DNA from: Ignavibacteriota bacterium
Lineage (GTDB): Bacteria > Bacteroidota > Ignavibacteria > SZUA-365
NCBI GenBank assembly: GCA_016218045.1
Contig: JACRFB010000044.1
Span: 1-42,347 of the forward strand
Reading direction: 5' to 3'
Length of the DNA: 42,347 nucleotides
The notes beneath the pieces were generated by a model that ran no database searches, had not been told where the DNA came from, and was given only the letters and a program-made list of their open reading frames with translations. The position numbers and the translations under genes are program-made. Shown piece by piece: positions 1 through 8,305 of this stretch. Position 1 is the first letter of the stretch. Each line of letters starts with the position of its first letter.

Positions 1-167
1 CCGGCAGTCTGGTACACGAGCCAGGAGGCGAACTCGGCACAGTCCCACGGACCGGTCCACGACGCGTTGTCTTTCGGTGCACTGGCACCCAGGATGTATT
101 TTTCCTTGAGATGTTTGCTACCCAGAGATACGAGTTTACTTCCTTTGGCGTTTGGTGTGTCGGGCAT
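1..167 (-). CDS. N-terminal part of a cysteine-peptidase-like (NlpC/P60- or CHAP-type) protein, cut by the window edge
   Basis: The frame opens with ATG at 167-165, nine bases after a GGAG ribosome site, and runs off the left edge after about 55 codons. The visible part ends with a Trp-Asp-Cys-Ala-Glu-Phe-Ala-Ser-Trp stretch preceded by a Gly-Ala-rich turn. That resembles the catalytic-cysteine region of NlpC/P60 and CHAP amidases, where a D-C-(S/A)-(G/E)-F motif starts the active-site helix. Such enzymes cut peptidoglycan peptides. The catalytic His lies outside the window, so the assignment is tentative. It is the last visible gene of a minus-strand run that starts at 2305, 185 bases after the preceding stop codon. 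No signal peptide is seen, so it may be cytoplasmic or exported by another route. Confidence 0.5.
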   Translation of the reverse strand, partial: MPDTPNAKGSKLVSLGSKHLKEKYILGASAPKDNASWTGPWDCAEFASWLVYQTA

Positions 168-352
168 GGGGCGCTCCGGTGGAATGTGGGTAGCTCAGGA
201 CTTGTAGCGGCGTTGAATTACTGTGCGCTGAAAATGTGGAGGGCGTGCGACGGAAACAAGAGTACTGCAATGCAGCGAGGTGCTACGAGGTATGGCCGCG
301 TGGCGTGATGCAAGGTTGTGGCAGCGGCTGCACGCCATGTGCTACCGCCATG

Positions 353-964
353 TTACGGGGACCCGATAGACATCACAGGATGTAATTCCCTGCCGTTCCA
401 TGCCATGCCGTGTTGGCCGTGGAGGCGGTCGTAGAAGCCGACTCCATGTACGACGACTTGCACGGGGGCCGGGAGTTCCTTGTATTTGGTGGTAGGTTTT
501 CGGATGTGGTCACTGATCCAGTTCCGTGCCTCCCGGTATTGGGCAGCCCAGGGAGTGGCGGCAACTTCGGCACAATCGGGATCGGGGATCTCGATCACCA
601 TGGTGCTGTCGGTGGTCAGGTCTTTTAACACGAGGTGATAGTCCCTGTCCTTCTCAAGTACCATACCGATGAGCCAGGCCTTGACACGGTAGAACTTCAT
701 CTCCACACGATTCATGCGTCGATTGTGGCGACTCGGTTTGATGGCTTGGAGTTGGGTTTGTTTACGCACGGAGCTGCGGATCGTATCGTGAAAGTTAATT
801 TTGGGCATGAGCGAGTCGGTGAGGGTCTTTACATCCCAACGCTCGATACCGCAAGATTGAGCTTCCGCACGAATGCCCGTAACTGAGAAACAGAGTACAG
901 CGAAGGCCGCAATGAGAAGCAGTTTGATAAGGATCCGCCGCGGTAGGCGTGTTGCTGTTTGCAT
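353..964 (-). CDS. Secreted protein of an unnamed family with a C-terminal GVGFYD...HGQ...ELHPV motif
   Basis: About 203 residues. The chosen ATG (964-962) has a GAGGA site six bases upstream that overlaps the end of the preceding lipoprotein gene; an ATG two codons earlier overlaps the TGA of that gene. A basic N-terminus and a hydrophobic segment ending near Ala-Glu-Ala-Gln indicate a Sec signal peptide. The mature part has a Lys-Asp-(R)-Asp-Tyr-His-Leu-Val-Leu block, an Ile-Glu-Ile-Pro-Asp-Pro-Asp-Cys block, and near the end Gly-Val-Gly-Phe-Tyr-Asp, His-Gly-Gln and Glu-Leu-His-Pro-Val. I recognise this pattern from many uncharacterised secreted bacterial proteins. No biochemical role is known to me. 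It is translationally coupled to the lipoprotein upstream. Confidence 0.8.
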   Translation of the reverse strand: MQTATRLPRRILIKLLLIAAFAVLCFSVTGIRAEAQSCGIERWDVKTLTDSLMPKINFHDTIRSSVRKQTQLQAIKPSRHNRRMNRVEMKFYRVKAWLIGMVLEKDRDYHLVLKDLTTDSTMVIEIPDPDCAEVAATPWAAQYREARNWISDHIRKPTTKYKELPAPVQVVVHGVGFYDRLHGQHGMAWNGRELHPVMSIGSP

Positions 965-966
965 GA

Positions 967-1368
967 TCATTCCTCGCATGGTACTGCCTTGAGAAAGAAC
1001 TTTGTGTTCTTTCGGTACACGGGACCGTCCACAACATCCGGTGAACAGCCGTAATCGAAGAGGACAAAGTCCGGACCATCGTAGACGAAGAGTACGTAAC
1101 TGCCTTTGAGTGGAGTCAACTCCAGCGTGTAGCCACGAAGCACCTCGAGTTCATGAAACCGCTCCTGCTTGCTCAGCAGCGCATAGAGGGAGTCCCGCGT
1201 GAAGGTAGCAGGGAGAGAATCACCGTAGGCGCCAAAGACCGCATCCCGCACATCGCGCACGACGGTTTCCACGGGATTGTATTTCGCGATGGCATCTTTT
1301 GTCGGGCAGCAGCCACTCAGCCCGGCCAGAAAACCAATACCGATAAGGAGAGATGTGAGAGTTTTCAT
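967..1368 (-). CDS. Small lipoprotein, function unknown
   Basis: 133 residues. The ATG at 1368-1366 lies four bases after the stop of the phospholipase-like gene, so translation is probably coupled. Residues 1-20 form a lipoprotein signal with a Leu-Ser-Gly-Cys lipobox (Cys20), so the protein is probably anchored in a membrane facing the periplasm. The mature part is short and polar, with a Cys near residue 115 and another near the C-terminal Val-Pro-Cys-Glu-Glu. No family is recognised. A longer open frame extends upstream into the phospholipase gene, but the signal peptide fixes the start. The stop overlaps the ribosome site of the next gene. Confidence 0.75.
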   Translation of the reverse strand: MKTLTSLLIGIGFLAGLSGCCPTKDAIAKYNPVETVVRDVRDAVFGAYGDSLPATFTRDSLYALLSKQERFHELEVLRGYTLELTPLKGSYVLFVYDGPDFVLFDYGCSPDVVDGPVYRKNTKFFLKAVPCEE

Positions 1369-1372
1369 GGTG

Positions 1373-2305
1373 TCAGGCCCAGAGAGTTGGTGTGGTGGAA
1401 TCCGCGGTGCAGCCCGTGTCAAGGTCCCATTCCTTCAGCACCGCGGCAATATTCCCGTTGTCAAGCATTGCGGTGTACAGGGCGAGCCACCCGTCACACA
1501 CATTACGCACAGTCCGATCGAACACCTCTTCAAAGCTGCTCACACCACCACCGGGCAGTTTCACTTCATCGTAATATTTTTTGCACTGGTCCTGTTGGGT
1601 TGCCCGTAATTCCGAACTCTTGGTGTACACGACGGTACCCGGCTTGCCGAGCCCTGCGTGACGGAAGATGGCGGTGACCCCTTTCTCATTATCCGCAACG
1701 TCCATCAACGTGCGGAAATACTTGAACCAGGTCTTTGGTTCGGGCCGGGGTGTTTCCGTCGGATATGCGTCCACCAGGAGCTGCTTCCAGAATTCCATTA
1801 CGTAGTCAAAATGCGCCGACTGAGCACAGTTCCTGAAGCGGTCCGTGTACTCCGCATGTGTGATCTCCTGCCCATCCATGATGGTGTTGAAGAGCAGGGA
1901 GTCCTGAACCTTCTCACATTCCCTGTGAGGTGGCCGGTTTGCTTCTACCGTATATGGGCCGACAATGGCCTGAACAACCGGGTGAACGGTTACATCCGTG
2001 ATGATGTGCGAGGCATACCCCAGAAGCCAGACGAGAGTATACCGGTCCTCGATACGATTTGCCGGCCACAGGGCACGGAGCCCCAAAACACCATTTTCAA
2101 CCGGCCTGTCTGTCGTCGTGTAGTGCATCGTGTCCGCCCACTTCGATTGTGACCCAAACGGCACGGCATACGGCAGATCAGGCGAGGCCGCACCGAGGTA
2201 CATCCAGTGCGAGTGTGCGTTGAGGAGCTGCCGGAGTTCGATCGGCAGTTTCTTACAGTTGCGCGCCTTGTAACAGGCCATAAAATGTGTGATGAGACCA
2301 GCCAT
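1373..2305 (-). CDS. Zinc-dependent phospholipase C family protein
   Basis: 310 residues from the ATG at 2305, which has a strong AAAGGAG site. The arrangement of possible metal ligands fits the zinc-dependent phospholipase C / S1-P1 nuclease fold: Asp43 in a Ser-Pro-Asp-Leu-Pro-Tyr turn, His61, a His100-x3-Asp104 pair in a Gly-Tyr-Ala-Ser-His helix, His108, and a His127-x3-Glu131 pair. In Bacillus PLC the same H-x3-D and H-x3-E pairs bind three zinc ions. No signal peptide is visible, so the protein may act inside the cell, where related 'PLC-like' proteins of unknown substrate are common. It is first of four minus-strand genes. The substrate cannot be told from sequence. An open frame continues 28 codons upstream, but the ribosome site supports this start. 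Confidence 0.75.
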   Translation of the reverse strand: MAGLITHFMACYKARNCKKLPIELRQLLNAHSHWMYLGAASPDLPYAVPFGSQSKWADTMHYTTTDRPVENGVLGLRALWPANRIEDRYTLVWLLGYASHIITDVTVHPVVQAIVGPYTVEANRPPHRECEKVQDSLLFNTIMDGQEITHAEYTDRFRNCAQSAHFDYVMEFWKQLLVDAYPTETPRPEPKTWFKYFRTLMDVADNEKGVTAIFRHAGLGKPGTVVYTKSSELRATQQDQCKKYYDEVKLPGGGVSSFEEVFDRTVRNVCDGWLALYTAMLDNGNIAAVLKEWDLDTGCTADSTTPTLWA

Positions 2306-3266
2306 ACACTTCTCCTTTCTCTGCAACCGGCAGTTCACATCCACAACCACCGGTGGATGAATGGCGATGTGAAACCCCAAACTCGCCAAAATGTCCTTGT
2401 AATTGTTACCCTGCGGGTACTAAGCATGTGAGGCGGTATGCTGTCACTCTCCTGCCCTTGATTGGGAGTGTGCGGCATACTCTTCGAGCTGGAGTTGTGT
2501 GGGCTGTCCGCGGTGGAGCTGGCCAATGCCCGTTCGTATTGAAGTCCAACCTAGCTGCGAATAAAATCTACCTCGATTTCGAGGAGAAAGCAACTTCGAT
2601 ACTTGCAAGTCAGTGATAACTGCAGTGAGAAAGCGGGCAACAGTCACCCCCACGAATGTGCGTAGCGAATAACTTGGATGGAATCGTCCGCAACCTATTG
2701 CCTCGCGCATCACCAATTGTTAGATTTCTACGCGGGACATTCTATCACTAACCTGGTGCAGCATGAGATTGACCGTGTGGGCTCTTGAAACACTGTTAGA
2801 AGATGAAAAGGTTGTTAAACTGCCCAAGGTGTCTTGTGGTCGACTGGGGTAGTACAATCTTGCACAGGAACCTGCTTAACCTGTGAGCCATGTCACAAGA
2901 AAGTGTGCTACCAAACGAGATAAGTCCGCAGTAAGACGGTGAAATACTCACACTCAGGTTTCAAAGTTGCACGGCTGCCTTTCTACCCGTTGTATATATA
3001 TGGCTGGGTATCATTATTCTGCTCAAGGCAATTGCTGGGGAAGAGATCGCAAACATGCGTGCTCTCGGAAATAAATGTGTCGTCAATACACTCTCAGCAT
3101 TGGCGCCTGCTGAATGGATATCGCTAAGCCCACAGTTTTCACGTAGGCAAAATCACAATAGTAAGTGCCATTGCTCGCGCCTACGCATAATCGACACTCT
3201 TTAAGTAATAGGGTCATTACGTTATTTATTCATCCATATATTGTATAAATATTAAGGATTACAATC
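2306..3266. other. 961-base stretch with no convincing gene
   Basis: Short open frames exist on both strands, but none has a good ribosome site together with protein-like composition. Near 2408-2420 there is a small inverted repeat (TACCC-TGC-GGGTA), about 100 bases upstream of the phospholipase start, which could be part of its control region. Base composition becomes AT-rich towards 3266. No tRNA or other RNA gene was seen. Confidence 0.5.
3221..3262 (+). promoter_or_regulatory. Candidate promoter and ribosome site of the AT-rich orphan gene
   Basis: An AT-rich run holds a TATAAA at 3244-3249, with a weak GTTATT at the expected upstream distance (3221-3226). An AAGGA ribosome site precedes the ATG at 3267 by about eight bases. 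The -35 match is poor. Confidence 0.35.
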
Positions 3267-4142
3267 ATGAGAACCGTTGTAAAAATTTCCCCACCTTATC
3301 TAACAATTTATGTCAACGGGAATGAGATCCTCCACGAATTGACAAACGACGAGCGCGACGTCATCTTGCCAGAGCTCGTTAGAATCAGTGATCCTAAAAA
3401 AACCAAAATTGTGGTTGACATTGCCGAAAATAAACTCAAGAATATTATTGAGAAGGCACGCAGGCGTATTAATCACGGGAAACAAACAACTATGCACACC
3501 TCACTTTGCACCCACGACGCAGCCATTAACGACTTAAGCAGCCGTATGTACGGTACAATGCGTATTTCATTAGAATTTGATGGTAACCGAAAATCAGCGT
3601 TTGTCGTTACTATTTGCAAAAGAGCCATCTCACTTCTCCAAGGCTATAAAGCATTAATGCATGAGAAGAACTTTGGCTCCTCATTGTCATTGATAAAGGA
3701 GCAATACGAGTGTTTAATGCTTTTCTATGCTTCAGATTTGGCAGTGGATCAAACCGTTTTTTTTGATCAGTACTTTGCTGGCAATTCAATAGCAGAAATA
3801 ACAGATGTAAATAATCGCGCCTTGGATAACAACTATCTTGCAAGCATTGTCAATACGCGATTCAATCTTTCTGACGGATTCGAGGTCTGGCGTCGTGTTA
3901 GCAATTATTTTGATGACATTATTATCGCGGCATTCATGCAGCTCACCATCGAAGAAAGAAAAAATACTTTGACTGCGAAAATTGTTGACTACAGGGATAC
4001 GCGCATCACAACTGCAGAATGGGATAAACAAACGAAAAGCATGATCGCCATCTCTACGATAGTTGCAGAATTAGGCGAATCTTGGACTCATTTACTTAAT
4101 AACACTCCCACAATAAAGATTGATCCGGGTGTTGGGATATGA
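3267..4142 (+). CDS. AT-rich orphan gene, hypothetical protein
   Basis: 291 residues, with an AAGGA site eight bases before the ATG. Codon use is clearly richer in A and T than in neighbouring genes (many AAT, ATT, AAA), which suggests recent horizontal arrival. Residues about 130-175 contain a helical Ile-Lys-Glu-Gln-Tyr-Glu-Cys-Leu-Met-Leu-Phe-Tyr pattern, followed by an Asn-Asn-Tyr-Leu-Ala block and a Val-Ser-Asn-Tyr-Phe-Asp block. This faintly recalls DUF5677-like helical proteins often found in accessory regions, but the likeness is weak. No membrane segment or signal peptide is seen. It lies beside a transposase fragment and a decayed DNA methyltransferase, which fits cargo of a former mobile or defence island. 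Function unknown. Confidence 0.75.
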   Translation: MRTVVKISPPYLTIYVNGNEILHELTNDERDVILPELVRISDPKKTKIVVDIAENKLKNIIEKARRRINHGKQTTMHTSLCTHDAAINDLSSRMYGTMRISLEFDGNRKSAFVVTICKRAISLLQGYKALMHEKNFGSSLSLIKEQYECLMLFYASDLAVDQTVFFDQYFAGNSIAEITDVNNRALDNNYLASIVNTRFNLSDGFEVWRRVSNYFDDIIIAAFMQLTIEERKNTLTAKIVDYRDTRITTAEWDKQTKSMIAISTIVAELGESWTHLLNNTPTIKIDPGVGI

Positions 4143-4190
4143 ACTACCAAAGGCTATGGCGAACTTCTTCCAGTCGAGGTCGTACCTTAA

Positions 4191-4391
4191 GTTTCCAGAG
4201 CCTGCAATTACCACGACGTGGTGAATACACGACCGCATGAAACGCTGGGAGGGCAGACTCCAATTGAGGTGGTTGACGAATACTATCACGAGAACGAAGC
4301 CCAAGTGAAGATCCGAACGGCAGCGCGCCTAGAACAACGAAAACAGAATAATATTGAAGGATGTGAGATGTATCAGGTGCCGCCGTGCTGA
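4191..4391 (+). pseudogene. C-terminal remnant of an integrase-core (DDE) transposase
   Basis: One frame reads Asn-Thr-Arg-Pro-His-Glu-Thr-Leu-Gly-Gly-Gln-Thr-Pro-Ile-Glu-Val from 4224 and continues to a TGA at 4389-4391. An N-x-R-P-H-(E/Q)-(S/T)-L-G-x-x-T-P-x-E-V block is typical of the end of the rve integrase core in IS3-like and related transposases. No start codon, catalytic Asp residues or terminal inverted repeats were found, and a stop lies upstream near 4188. Only the tail survives, so this is debris of an insertion element. It lies 48 bases after the AT-rich orphan gene. Confidence 0.55.
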
Positions 4392-4594
4392 AGTGAAACT
4401 GTTGATCTTCGAACGGCTCGAACAGTTCATTCTATCCCGCAGTCGTTTGGAGATAAACAGCCATACAGTGCTCTAAATCAATTCCACCGTTCTGTTGCGC
4501 TAGATTCATAAGACCGCCCGGTCATAACCTATGACGGTCATTCATTACTCGCTTAGGGACTGATGTCATGGCGAGATGAGTGCGACATCTTACT

Positions 4595-4894
4595 TCAGCG
4601 GGCTAGACGAATTTGAATAATAGCATTTTTTACTGCCTCTATTGCCGTTTCGGTTGTCGAATATGTTTCTGAAGCATCGTACTCGCCTGCTTGTAGCAAG
4701 GATTTTCGTCGGCACCCAACAGAGGCCACACTCCCGTCGGCACAGATTCGCACTTCTTCTTCTTCTCCCATATTATTTATCCACCGCAACATTAAGTGAT
4801 GTTCACCTGTTTTATCGAGGATCAACCCGTTACCTCCACCGCTCGATAATGCACTAGTTACGATAGTTCTAAGATCATCGGCAAAGGTGCTCAC
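4595..4894 (-). CDS. Small hypothetical protein
   Basis: 99 residues. A GTG start at 4894 lies one base after the TGA of the decayed methyltransferase, with a GGGGGTG stretch upstream that could act as ribosome site. The protein is acidic in the middle (Gly-Glu-Glu-Glu-Glu-Val), has Ala/Ser/Gly-rich segments and no membrane segment. No family is recognised. The tight coupling to the upstream frame suggests both were once one operon. The reading frame looks protein-like but could be decaying along with its neighbour. Confidence 0.5.
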   Translation of the reverse strand: MSTFADDLRTIVTSALSSGGGNGLILDKTGEHHLMLRWINNMGEEEEVRICADGSVASVGCRRKSLLQAGEYDASETYSTTETAIEAVKNAIIQIRLAR

Positions 4895-4895
4895 T

Positions 4896-5639
4896 TCACA
4901 CCCCCATCACTCGCACCACCTCATCGCCATAGTGGTTTATCACTTTCACTGCGATTTTGCCGGAGAGGGGTTTGGTGAAGGGGGTGCTGATGGTGCTGTA
5001 AAGAGATGCCCAGGCGGCTTCGTCGATGTCGGCGCGGAGGGCACGTTTGAGTTTGTCGTAGGGTTCGTCGGCGCCGGTGAAGTAGGCGTGACGGACAAAG
5101 AAGCTTTCGCCATTGTAGTCGGTGTCGATGAACCAGCAGGCGATGTCGTCGGTGGAGGAGTTGCGGATCTGGCCGGTGCTGGGGTCGTAGACATCCATAC
5201 CCTTGATTTCCACGATAATGCGGCCCTCGTAATCTTCACGTACTTCAACATCGGGTTCGCCGAACACCATAAACAGGTTGCCGGCACCGGTTTTCTTGAG
5301 CAGTTCGTCGCCCATGGCAAGATCGGGATTCATCTTTGCGGGCAGCACTGAGTGTCTCCAGGCACCCGACCATGGATCGAGACGCGAGAAAACGAGGCGT
5401 TCTTGTTGGCGTGTGTCCTGAACACTTGCCTTCTTGAGATTCTCGAGTATCATGGTGGTGAAGTTCTGCTGCCTGGGCTCCTCCTGCTCGGTGACGGTGC
5501 CGTCGATGTTCTCGTCGGCCGTTGCAAGCACACGATGCGGTGAGAGGCATTCACCGTAGCGTCCATTCGAATGGTCCCACGGCCACCAGGTTATCTTGAG
5601 CTGTTTTCCCACCTTTTTCTTCTGCTGCACGACCGGCAT
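4896..5639 (-). pseudogene. Decayed site-specific DNA-methyltransferase (type III Mod-like), C-terminal remnant
   Basis: The last 150 codons carry the C-terminal signature of large site-specific DNA methyltransferases: Met-Asn-Pro-Asp-Leu-Ala-Met-Gly-Asp-Glu, Gly-Asn-Leu-Phe-Met-Val-Phe-Gly-Glu-Pro-Asp, Ile-Ala-Cys-Trp-Phe-Ile-Asp-Thr-Asp-Tyr-Asn, and Val-Lys-Val-Ile-Asn-His-Tyr-Gly-Asp-Glu. Upstream, Arg-Leu-Asp-Pro-Trp-Ser-Gly also fits the family, but about 60 residues that I remember between that block and the Met-Asn-Pro-Asp block are missing; the junction lies near 5348. The catalytic NPPY/FxGxG half of the enzyme is absent. The open frame continues to about 5948, but the first 90 codons do not look like this family. 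The gene is therefore truncated at the 5' side and internally deleted in frame. Confidence 0.65.
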
Positions 5640-5960
5640 TAAATACGAACTGACACGTCGGTCCTCAATGAAAGCGTTCGTAGGCCTCACACCATCGATA
5701 CGGGAATGCCGATTCGGTTTCTCGCAGGGTGCCCTGAGGATATTGCTCCAGTGAGGTGCCAATGGCTTACTTTTTGAGGAATTTGTTGGAAAAGGGGGTG
5801 AAAGGCAAGCGTGTGCAATGTTCGCTGGCATTATGCATTCGTATGTACGTCGCTGTCGGCAATACTGTTGGGCTACTTGGTGCAATCGTTTCTGTGATTC
5901 GTATTTCGTGCTAACCACCGACAATGCAAATCGTAGGTCAGCTTGCACCGGCTACTGGAA

Positions 5961-6749
5961 TCAGGACTTGGTTGATGAGTGCCTTTTCATCCATGTGCCA
6001 TGCACTGTCTTCCATCCCGAGCTGTGAATCCCGAGCCCCGCTATCTGGCGCGGGTGGACGAGTGGTAAAAGGTCCATCTTTCGGCCTGCGACCGTGATGC
6101 CGTGGTATGTGCCATAGGTCTTGCCGGTCCCGTACTCGGCCAGGCGAGGGCGTGCATCAGATACCCGCGAGAGGAACCACTTCAACGGAAGATCACCGAG
6201 TGTTATCAGAGTTTCAGCGCCAGATTCCAACAATTCGGCCAGCAGCTCCTCGCGGCGATTACTTGAAAGACTACGAGGGACGTTCGGGGCAGTGACTGCG
6301 GGGAGTCCGAATTTCTTGATCATGGGATCGTAGTTTCGCGCGAGGGCAGCACGCTGAGATGGATTCATGGCCGCATGCGGGTGCATGTCGGCGAGCCAAA
6401 CAGTGTCGCGGGTCAGCCCGAGTGGCGCGAGGATTCCGTGGTCGAGGGCATCCCCCGAGGGTCCATTAAACCGTGCTTCAGCGGGTTCCAATGTCCCAGC
6501 GCCAATTGGGAGTTTGATACGACTGATGATCTTCCTCGCCTCCTTCTGATCACCAGTCCAGAATATCTCCGGTTCACTCGCAACGGCAAGTGCACGGACA
6601 AGGATTTTTTCATTGCCGTCCTTCCAGCAGGCATGTACAGCACTGGCATACACGCCGAGGATGAAGACCTTTTTTGGTGAACGGTCTTTCTGTTCGACCT
6701 GTTTCACCGGCTGGCCGAAGGGGAAAACTCCGTAGAGAGATGTACTCAT
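5961..6749 (-). CDS. Uracil-DNA glycosylase superfamily-like protein
   Basis: 262 residues from the ATG at 6749; no strong ribosome site is visible. The N-terminal half has a Leu-Gly-Val-Tyr-Ala-Ser-Ala-Val-His loop that resembles the water-activating motif 1 of uracil-DNA glycosylases. The middle holds Leu-Ile-Thr-Leu-Gly-Asp-Leu-Pro-Leu-Lys, like the 'vLlG' strand of the fold. The C-terminal part has Leu-Val-His-Pro-Arg, matching the H-P-(S/A/R) motif 2. Members of this superfamily remove uracil from DNA, though many branches have no tested activity. It is not close to classical Ung. It stands alone, 12 bases beyond the open frame of the decayed methyltransferase on the same strand. Confidence 0.55.
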   Translation of the reverse strand: MSTSLYGVFPFGQPVKQVEQKDRSPKKVFILGVYASAVHACWKDGNEKILVRALAVASEPEIFWTGDQKEARKIISRIKLPIGAGTLEPAEARFNGPSGDALDHGILAPLGLTRDTVWLADMHPHAAMNPSQRAALARNYDPMIKKFGLPAVTAPNVPRSLSSNRREELLAELLESGAETLITLGDLPLKWFLSRVSDARPRLAEYGTGKTYGTYHGITVAGRKMDLLPLVHPRQIAGLGIHSSGWKTVHGTWMKRHSSTKS

Positions 6750-6948
6750 TGTCAGTATCCTATTTCAAGTTCGCAATAACCGTAAAGTGCGATGGTGCAG
6801 CCAGTGTTGCAGTATCACATGATGATACTTTTCATGTAATCGTTGCCACTGCTTTCACCCTTCTCACTTGAATTTATTCCTCGGCACATTCGGAATTGTA
6901 CGTCGTGTGAGTGGATGTACGCAGAATCGACTCATCCACAACCACCCA

Positions 6949-7263
6949 TCAGCCTTCGAAATCCGTATGCTCGACAATCCAACGCTGAAGGTTGGGGCCG
7001 ACCCAGAACGAGTAAATTCCGAGGGTGATGAATATGAGCAACATCCACTTTATCCAGAGCAGGATGAGACCGCCGCCGTGTGCGGTGAAGATGAGACGCC
7101 GTCCGTCGATCAGTGTGTGTTTTGTGATCCAGCGCTGTTTCATACACAACGCCCATGGGAAACCCAACCCGGCAGTAAACACCGTGAGTAGGGCGGCCAG
7201 TATGGCGGTTCCGAAGTAGGTGCTCACTCCACCGTCAAACGTGAAGTGTGTGGATTTCGACAT
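6949..7263 (-). CDS. DUF898-like small membrane protein
   Basis: 104 residues, with a GGAGG site six bases before the ATG at 7263. A Phe-Asp-Gly-Gly start, a hydrophobic segment at about 15-40 ending in Gly-Phe-Pro-Trp-Ala, a Thr-Leu-Ile-Asp-Gly block, and a second segment at about 65-87 with Thr-Leu-Gly-Ile-Tyr-Ser-Phe-Trp match the DUF898 (YjgN-like) pattern. Family members are inner-membrane proteins of unknown role. This copy has one repeat unit; longer members have two or three. It is followed on the same strand by the membrane-protein gene at 7741 only in the sense of proximity, since that gene lies upstream. Confidence 0.7.
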   Translation of the reverse strand: MSKSTHFTFDGGVSTYFGTAILAALLTVFTAGLGFPWALCMKQRWITKHTLIDGRRLIFTAHGGGLILLWIKWMLLIFITLGIYSFWVGPNLQRWIVEHTDFEG

Positions 7264-7441
7264 GAGATGCCTCCGATTTTGGTGTAATGTGCTGTGAATG
7301 ATTCCGGAACACTATTGTATACAAGATGCGGCGACGTCATGAAATACTGAATATCGCTCCAACGACCGTCTCCCTGTTGTCCGTCTCTGACCCGCGTCAG
7401 GCACCGTTGAACGGTGCATGACTTTCTTTCCCTAGGCCGGC

Positions 7442-7741
7442 TTAGCCACTCATCCGACCCGGCTCGAGATACTTCCTTACTGCGCTGGCGAGATCGTTGA
7501 GTAGCATCAGGCGGCCCATCGCGAGTAGTAATACGGGAAAAACATACCCGGGCATTGCACGGAGGAAAGGAGAGACGAAGGGGATACCGACGAATACGTG
7601 GTACAGAGCAACTAACAGCAGCACCCAGGTGTACGGACGGCGCCAGCCGATCTTTCTTGCCTCCTGTCGCAGAAACCAACGATCATGTTCAGGAATTTCC
7701 GTCCAGCCGGGAATATGTTTTTCACGAAAATAGAGATTCAT
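7442..7741 (-). CDS. Small two-helix membrane protein, copy A of a duplicated pair
   Basis: 99 residues, with a GGAGGAG site before the ATG at 7741. It starts Met-Asn-Leu-Tyr-Phe-Arg-Glu-Lys-His-Ile-Pro-Gly-Trp, has an Arg-Trp-(F/Y)-Leu-Arg-Gln-Glu-Ala amphipathic block, two membrane segments (about 38-55 and 62-78) and a basic tail Ala-Val-Arg-Lys-Tyr-Leu-Glu-Pro-Gly. The gene at 9421-9723 is a clear paralogue along its whole length. Upstream sequence is also related between the two copies, so the duplication included the control region. No family is recognised; two Trp-rich turns before the first helix may sit at the membrane surface. Confidence 0.75.
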   Translation of the reverse strand: MNLYFREKHIPGWTEIPEHDRWFLRQEARKIGWRRPYTWVLLLVALYHVFVGIPFVSPFLRAMPGYVFPVLLLAMGRLMLLNDLASAVRKYLEPGRMSG

Positions 7742-7964
7742 GCGCCGCTCCTCCGCAGGTACGAGAGCACTGAATGTATAATGGAAATAATACCGATAAT
7801 TCCGGAATAAAGCGAATCCCGCGTGCCCTGGGAGTTGTTGTCATCTCCGAATGCACATCGTGCCTGCCCCAGTTGAGAGAATGGCCTGAGTATTGAGGGC
7901 TTCACGCAGTGCTTGTTACGTATGGCGTGCAGACGCGGTCTGCAACGTCGTGCGTCTGGATGTG

Positions 7965-8268
7965 TAGGAGTTAGGAGCTAGGAACCGGGAACTCGGAAGT
8001 TGACCTGGGTACTTGGTATGATGCCGCGAAAGCGGTCATCTGCCATGTCGCGCGCAACCGGGAGGGTATTCCGCCGTATATACCCGCGTAGCGATACTAC
8101 TCCATCGCTCTCCACCCTCAGAGAATCCCGGGATTCCGAGATATTTTCCCGATCCCGCGAAGCACACATTCCATCCCTGCCCTACTTCCCAGTTCCTATT
8201 TCCATCTGCCCAGTTCCCAGCTCCTAGCTCCTAGCTCCCAGTTCCCAATTCCTAGCTCCTACTTCCTC
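7965..8268. repeat. Opposed heptamer repeat arrays (TAGGAGC family)
   Basis: At 7965-7999 units such as TAGGAGT, TAGGAGC and TAGGAAC follow one another every seven bases. At 8183-8268 the complementary array runs in the other orientation (CTAGCTC, CAGTTCC and similar). The two arms could pair around about 180 bases of single-copy DNA. The second arm ends about 40 bases before the DUF2807 lipoprotein gene. The 564 bases between 7742 and 8305 hold no gene. Confidence 0.75.
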
Positions 8269-8305
8269 GTTCCCTCCGCAGCACAACAAACACATCCGTC
8301 CAGCA

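Noticed and set aside
111-308. 65-codon plus-strand open frame
   Set aside because: No ribosome site, and it overlaps the start of the cysteine-peptidase-like gene on the minus strand.
2444-2716. 90-codon minus-strand open frame in the gene-free stretch
   Set aside because: No ribosome site, no recognisable pattern, and composition not distinct from random frames.
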